The notes below the pieces were generated by a model. That model saw only the letters and a list, made by a program, of their open reading frames with translations. It had not been told where the DNA came from and ran no database searches. The position numbers were made by a program, and so were the translations under genes. 64,000 nt of DNA from Congeria kusceri (lineage: Eukaryota > Mollusca > Bivalvia > Myida > Dreissenidae), in the NCBI GenBank assembly GCA_027627225.1, contig CM051027.1:83095451-83159450 (forward strand). The letters run 5' to 3'. This document shows positions 58,782 through 64,000 of this stretch, piece after piece. Within the stretch, counting starts at the first letter, position 1; each line of letters starts with the position of its first letter.

Positions 58782-59279
58782 TATATCCTTTTGATAAAAT
58801 TGATACAAAACCCAGTTGCAAGTTAACTTAGTTTGACTGGCATACTCTGGCCAAGATTATGAAATGGTTAAAAATATGTCTTATTTTCATTTCTGTATTT
58901 ATGGAATTCTAAGAGTAGTTATAGTTATAATGAATACGAGAAGAGACCTCTAAACCTCATGCTGGGTAAAAAATAGGAAGCATGTGGCAGCAGTCAGAAG
59001 CAGTTAATTATTTTTGGGAAAAAAATCTAACAGTTTCTGTAGCTCAATCAATAAAACATATGCAGGCTATTCATAGACAAAAAATGTTTGGAAAACAGCT
59101 CAGGTGAGTTGGAATCTGGTTCTCTGTGATAATCTGCTCACAAAATATAATAATAGTATGTTTATCAAATGACCTCATTTGTTACCTTTGCAATAAAACT
59201 GTCACATTTATGTCTTACATATAGGACGACGTTACCTGATGTTTTGTTTGCAAATGGTGTGATAGTGGCATAGTGCACT

Positions 59280-59740
59280 TGTCATTTAAAACAGCCTGCC
59301 ATTTCTATTGGTATTATCATTTCTAGTGGTGGGGTTTTTATTTCTGGTGGCATTTCTATTTCTTAAGTGGCACTACCATTTCACAGAACATAATTGTACC
59401 CTGAGTAATGTTGAAAGTTATGTGATTGTTTCCACCCAAAGTGATGTTGCAAGTTATGTTACAATTTCTACTGGCATTTTGAATTTCATTTATAGTGGCC
59501 TTGCCGATTCCTGAGGCTTTACCATTTCTAGTTCTCATGATTATCATTTCTAATGGCATAAATAGTTCCATTTACATTATCATTTGTTATGATGTATCAT
59601 TGCCAGAGGGATTACCATTATAGTAGTTCTACCATTTGATAATTTCCAGCAGCATTAACATATCCAATGGCATGAACATTTATATAGTGCATTTATCATT
59701 TCCAAGGTCATTAGCATTTTTAGTGGTTTTAACAAGTTTT
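59280..59740. repeat. Degenerate short tandem repeat
   Basis: Phrases of the type GGCATTACCATTTCTAGTGG recur with heavy variation every 20-40 bases. No coding or known regulatory meaning. Confidence 0.55.
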
Positions 59741-60250
59741 ATCACTTAACAATTAACATATTATTCATTATCAATATTATTGTAAGATGCGGCCTGTTTT
59801 GGGATAGCATGATATTATATCACATGCATTTGCTTGTCTATGAGTGGAAAAAGAAATTGCTAATTTATTAAGCCAATACTTTTAAGTTGAAAGAGGCATA
59901 AACATTGCACTGGTTGGTCAAAGATGTTGGTATTACACGTAGAGAATGCATTCTCTGGTCCCAGCATACCTACCTGGGATGTTGTGAGTCAGACACTAGT
60001 GCTGCTATTTCTTACATTTATTACACCTGCTGTACACTGGCACATTATTGTAAAGACATTTATTTAGTGAAAACAGTTTTATTAAATGACAACAAAGTCT
60101 GGATTGTATATCAAATTTCACATTCTGTTTTTGCACTCACTGACTGTTGGTATAAAGATACACTTAGTGTAAACAAAATGTGAAGTCTTAGGTATATGCA
60201 TGTATTATAAATCTTGAGCGTCTACCATTATGTTAAAATGTAAACAGAAT

Positions 60251-60526
60251 TTGCTCTGTTAATTGTCTGTTGTTTAAAATGTTGTTATAGCTAACTATTG
60301 ACAGTCTGACCCTCTTTTTCATTTAAATATGTATTATGTTTAATGTGAAAGGGTTATAAGAGTTTTTTTTCGGTGATTAAGCGCAAGTTGCTTTGTTAAT
60401 TGTCTGTTGTTTAAAATGTTGTTATAGCTAACTATTGACAGTCTGACCCTCTTTTTCATTTAAATATGTATTATGTTTAATGTGAAAGGGTTATAAGAGT
60501 TTTTTTTCGGTGATTAAGCGCAAGTT
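60251..60526. repeat. Near-perfect tandem duplication, 137-bp unit
   Basis: The block from TTGCTCTGTTAATTGTCTG to GATTAAGCGCAAG at 60251-60387 is repeated at 60388-60526 with almost no difference (CTCTG against CTTTG). This suggests a recent duplication or an assembly artefact. Confidence 0.9.
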
Positions 60527-61876
60527 ATATACAAACTGAACTGTATCCTACAAAATGAGCCTATGGTAATTATTGCGTGTGTACACTTGCCAGAGAACAG
60601 AAAGAAAAGTTCTAAGAAAACACATGACACATGAAAAAACAACAAAATAGAGGAGGATGGACTTAATTTACTTATGTGTGGTAATTGTCATTTAAACATC
60701 TGGATATGAAAACATGCGCAATAAACAACTGAATGCATATAAAATGTATGTTAATCTAACAGTACATGAAAAATTATCCCAGTATTGTGAAGCAGATGAC
60801 AGAAGCAAATTCATGTGCACAAACCATGCAGATTTTACAGTAATCTGCTTTCACTCTCTGTGATCAGATATCTACATCAAATAATGTGCCCATTAAAATT
60901 CCAGACATACACCATGCAGTTGATTATATAACGTGTGTGAATGTCTTAATGTACATACATGGTAGATAATTTATATAATGGATTTAGCTATTGTTGCTGT
61001 TCCAATATTTTAACAGCTGAAACATAGTGGATAGTGTTGGGTGATTGTTATCAACAGTGGTTAGTTCCGAGCTGTCTCTTTGTGATATCTGCAGATAAGC
61101 TGCTCAGAGTTAGTGTACTCAGTTGATCAGAAAATGAATGGAGGTATATGCTACTTCTGTGTGTATCCTTGCTGTACAAATGTTGTTCTTATTTGGAAGT
61201 CAAGTTATTGCCTGTGATGTTGAATTCTGCCAGCAGAGGACTCCGAATTCCCTTGTTATGGATTTGAAAATATTGGTTGTGTTTGTTAATGAACATAATG
61301 TACAATGTATTAATCAATATAGTATATGTCTTGATGCTGGAGGCATATAGTGATTGTCTAGTCTGTGCGTGATTCTGTCCGTACGAGGTTAACTAGATTT
61401 GACCGTTTCGTCTAGCACCAACACCGCTTAATAACGCTTCAATACTTACACAGTTGTTGCTTATGACCATTCCCAATCCACCCATATCACCCAGCCTCAC
61501 TTTGACCCGCTAAAATTAGATACCGAAATGCTGCTTACACACATCTATGCCATTAGTCTGGCGTACTTTTTGTACTATTTGACAGAGATGCGGTGGATTA
61601 TGATGACTCAGTGCGACTCTACATGTATATGATCATAATTCACTTTAAAGTATAAAAGATTAGCAGAGCTTTGTAGTGCGTCATCATAAGGTACTTAAAA
61701 ATAATATAAGGAATGATTGTAATTTATATATACTTGAAAATATTTGTATCTTATTTATTTTTTTAACAAATATAACAGTTTTTTATACAGAATATAAATT
61801 ATGTTTCTATACACATTATAAGAATTTAACATAACATTTCTTTATTTTCAAAATTTTCCATGTAATCTATTTCCAG

Positions 61877-62094
61877 ATGCGTTACTAGCGGACTTGCAGT
61901 CTACAACTGCACACATCTCATATAGCAACCAGGGACCGCCCCCTGCCCGCGCGGCAGCCCAGCCAAGTTCAAAACCCAGCAGTTACCCGGCACCCAGCCA
62001 GGGTGGGCGCGCCAACAACACGCCCTCTCCCCTGCCCCCACCACCACAGGATCTCCCAGACACCATTCCTCCCCCTCAGCAGTTTGGAGATCAG
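61877..62094 (+). CDS. PXN: Paxillin exon 2: LD1 motif and Pro-rich linker
   Basis: Paxillin is a focal-adhesion adaptor. Its LD motifs bind FAK, vinculin and related partners, and its C-terminal LIM domains target it to adhesions. This 218-nt exon (TTCCAG|AT to GATCAG|GTAGTG) encodes DALLADLQSTTAHISYSNQG and then a Pro-rich stretch with SPLPPPPQDLP and IPPPQQFGDQ, a possible SH3-binding linker. It is far more GC-rich than its surroundings. The remaining LD motifs and LIM domains must lie beyond the window. Among paxillin relatives (Hic-5, leupaxin), invertebrates usually have a single paxillin, hence the symbol. Confidence 0.88.
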
Positions 62095-62203
62095 GTAGTG
62101 TTCTATTATACCAACATGGCTTCTTGCATATTTCACATTTGTCTTTTGACTGATGTATCGCCAGCTTTTTGGTTCCATATAAGTTTCAGTGGTGTAATGG
62201 ATA

Positions 62204-62466
62204 TGTGGCGCGTCATGAGAAAACCTGTCATAATGCATGTGCGTAAAGTGTCGTCCCGGATTAGCCTGTGCAGTCCGCACAGGCTGATCCAGGACGGCAC
62301 TTTCCGCCTACAGTGGATTTATGTTTAGAAGAGACTTCCTAGAAACAGAAAATATCATAAAAGCGGAAAGTGCTGTCCCGGATTAGCCTGTGCGGACTGC
62401 ACAGGCTAATCCGGGGCGGCACTTTACGCACATGCATTATGACTGGTTTTCCCACGACGTGCCTCA
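62204..62466. mobile_element. Palindromic MITE, family P, copy 6
   Basis: Full-length: TGTGGCGCGTCATGAGAAAA and the inverted TTTTCCCACGACGTGCCTCA, with ATA/TAT outside. It lies 110 bases after the paxillin exon 2 donor. Confidence 0.85.
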
Positions 62467-62548
62467 TATGGCTTCTACCTTGCGATCGGGAGGTTGTGAG
62501 TTTGATCTCTATTTAAGGATCTTTCTAAAAAGACACTAAGTACTGATA

Positions 62549-62871
62549 ATGCACCTATCAATATTTTCTCCCGGGGGGGGGGGTGGGCATATACTGGACT
62601 TAAGACTGGATGCAATTCCCGATAGATGGGAATTTGACACGCCGAATGAATCCGAGTCCCGGGAAATAGACTGTTCGATTTTAGATCCTAGTTATATTCG
62701 CCCCCGGACCATTTGATACACCAATTAAGCATCCCTCATTGAGGGGATTTAGACTAAAATGCTTGGCTCTATTGCTTGGTGGGGCATTAAACCCCCCAAA
62801 GTACAATAAGTCTAATTCCCCTGGGTTTGCCCGCCGCTCCCCCCCCTGGGGGAAAATATTGATAGGTGCAT
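62549..62871. mobile_element. ATGCACCTATC MITE, copy 3
   Basis: ATGCACCTATCAATATTTTC at the left and GAAAATATTGATAGGTGCAT at the right, with a G-run and C-run inside. Same internal landmarks as copies at 33.5 and 40.7 kb. Confidence 0.88.
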
Positions 62872-62879
62872 AATACCCA

Positions 62880-64000
62880 CAGAAAGGGCATCAAAGTGTT
62901 TCACCAGGCGTCTGGGTTTCGACCCAATCAAGCTAAAAAAACATAGGTTCAAACCGTCATACCTTAAACATCGAGTTGGTCACATAGTCCTCGCTTCTGG
63001 ACATCAAATTTCTGATTGTGTCAGTAGATGTTTTCCAAATTTCACTGTACATACATAGAAGATAGTCGATTGTATAGTAGTAGATTATTGAGTAAGTGGA
63101 AAATAAAGACAGAAAATATTTCTTAAGGTGAGATATGGTTTAGTCCAAACTGGAACAAATTCACCATATTTTTGTTTTCATGAAACTATTGGAATTAAAC
63201 AAATATCATTACAAATGTGATGTTTTATAGTAATATTGTATAGATCTAACCCATTAAAGTGAAGTCTTATGAAACCTGGATGATTTTTCACATTTAGGTC
63301 AACTGATGTTTGTACAGGTATCATGTAACGTTCATTTATGGCCTGCAATAAAACGTGAAAGGGCAGTAACCCTGAGTTTATCCTGTGGCCGTATAGACCT
63401 AGCCAGTAGTACTAGTGTGTTTGTATTGCCCATGTCCATGTACATGTAAGACATATTTGACCCTGGTCAGCTGCTCTTAAATAAATTAATTGTGTGTAAA
63501 AATAGATAACTGTACAATTATTTCATAATTATCTACTCGGCTTAAATTGCATGCATCTATAACTCTTAAAATAGATAATGATACCAGTATTTGTTTTCAA
63601 TGCATTGAAAATTGATTGACAAAATACCTTGAATTTGATGTATTTACAAGGTTTAAAGCCATTTAGTGATGTTCTTTTTAAACATTAATGGTAATTAACA
63701 ATATTTTGACAACAAATACATGCAGTTAGTTGTACAAATAATTTTATTAATTAGCACCATTGCTTTAAAGCTATGAATGAATAATTCTGAATATGGACTG
63801 CTAAGCCAGTGCCTTGTGATGTTGTTTTTTTTCTAGCATTTTTCCCAGCAAGAAATCTTCAGCTGAAGAAGCCTGCAACAAAATTCTTTTTACATGTCAA
63901 ACTCAATTAAATTATCAGTCTAAAGTTTACCAGCTACATTTGATGTGTTTTAAGATAATGGCTTCCAACTGGCTTGAAATATGGATGAGCTTCAAGTTCT
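62880..64000 (+). other. Paxillin intron 2, continuing out of the window
   Basis: No further LD-motif exon was recognised. A pyrimidine-rich TTTTTTTCTAG at about 63826-63836 could be an acceptor, but the frames after it do not resemble paxillin. Confidence 0.4.

Larger units (their letters stand above)
46088..61876 (+). other. Paxillin intron 1, 15.8 kb, repeat-rich
   Basis: GTAGGC donor to TATTTCCAG acceptor. It holds the MITEs and arrays listed below. Between them, 47.1-49.4, 51.9-54.0 and 59.8-61.8 kb show only AT-rich sequence and short chance frames. Confidence 0.7.

Noticed and set aside
61969..62280. Minus-strand 103-codon frame over paxillin exon 2
   Set aside because: Antisense to the LD1-containing exon and runs into a MITE.

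Overview
This is eukaryotic nuclear DNA from an animal: AT-rich, intron-rich, GT-AG spliced and crowded with short inverted-repeat elements, SINE-like pieces and tandem arrays. The gene content and repeat style point to a bivalve mollusc. From memory, the about 260-bp palindromic repeat with GCCTGTGC/GCACAGGC arms, present here in six copies, is typical of the zebra mussel Dreissena; I could not check this.

Three genes can be supported. (1) At 0.65-5.8 kb on + lies a secreted Asn/Gly/Ser-rich low-complexity protein. It has a TATA box, a 5' UTR exon, a signal-peptide exon and a chain of phase-1 exons, one of which carries a one-base frameshift. A shell-matrix, byssal or other extracellular role is only a guess. 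(2) At 11.47-38.33 kb on - lies a complete flotillin-2 gene. I rebuilt nine coding exons whose phases all agree, totalling 1278 nt (425 aa plus stop). Exon 1 (49 nt) is separated from exon 2 by a 19.5-kb intron, and the last exon is only 12 codons. (3) On + from 46.07 kb, running out of the window, is the 5' end of a paxillin gene. Its 13-nt first coding segment (Met-Glu-Asp-Leu) is joined across a 15.8-kb intron to an exon at 61.88-62.09 kb that completes the LD1 motif. The flotillin-2 and paxillin start codons lie head to head, 7.7 kb apart. Both products act at the inner face of the plasma membrane (membrane microdomains and focal adhesions), but nothing here shows that they are co-regulated.

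Most of the remaining sequence is mobile DNA. Flotillin-2 intron 1 holds a nest of CAGGG-ended terminal-inverted-repeat elements. Three have perfect 5-bp target duplications, and related copies show near-matches. The intron also holds a decayed Ty3/gypsy integrase split by a 1.28-kb element with a 6-bp duplication, a 33-bp GC-rich minisatellite inside a TIR element, and a SINE inserted in a TIR element that may itself sit in a larger one. Intron 6 is almost filled by a composite tandem-repeat element of 135-bp and 164-bp units. A related array in opposite orientation sits in paxillin intron 1. Other families are a 320-bp MITE ending in ATGCACCTATC (three copies), a TTAA-flanked MITE (two copies), a TA-flanked MITE and several single TIR elements.

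The stretches 5.8-9.0, 9.6-11.4, 35.3-38.2, 41.1-44.0, 47.1-49.4 and 51.9-54.0 kb are mostly featureless AT-rich DNA with no convincing genes. I saw no bacterial genes, rRNA, CRISPR array or intact tRNA.
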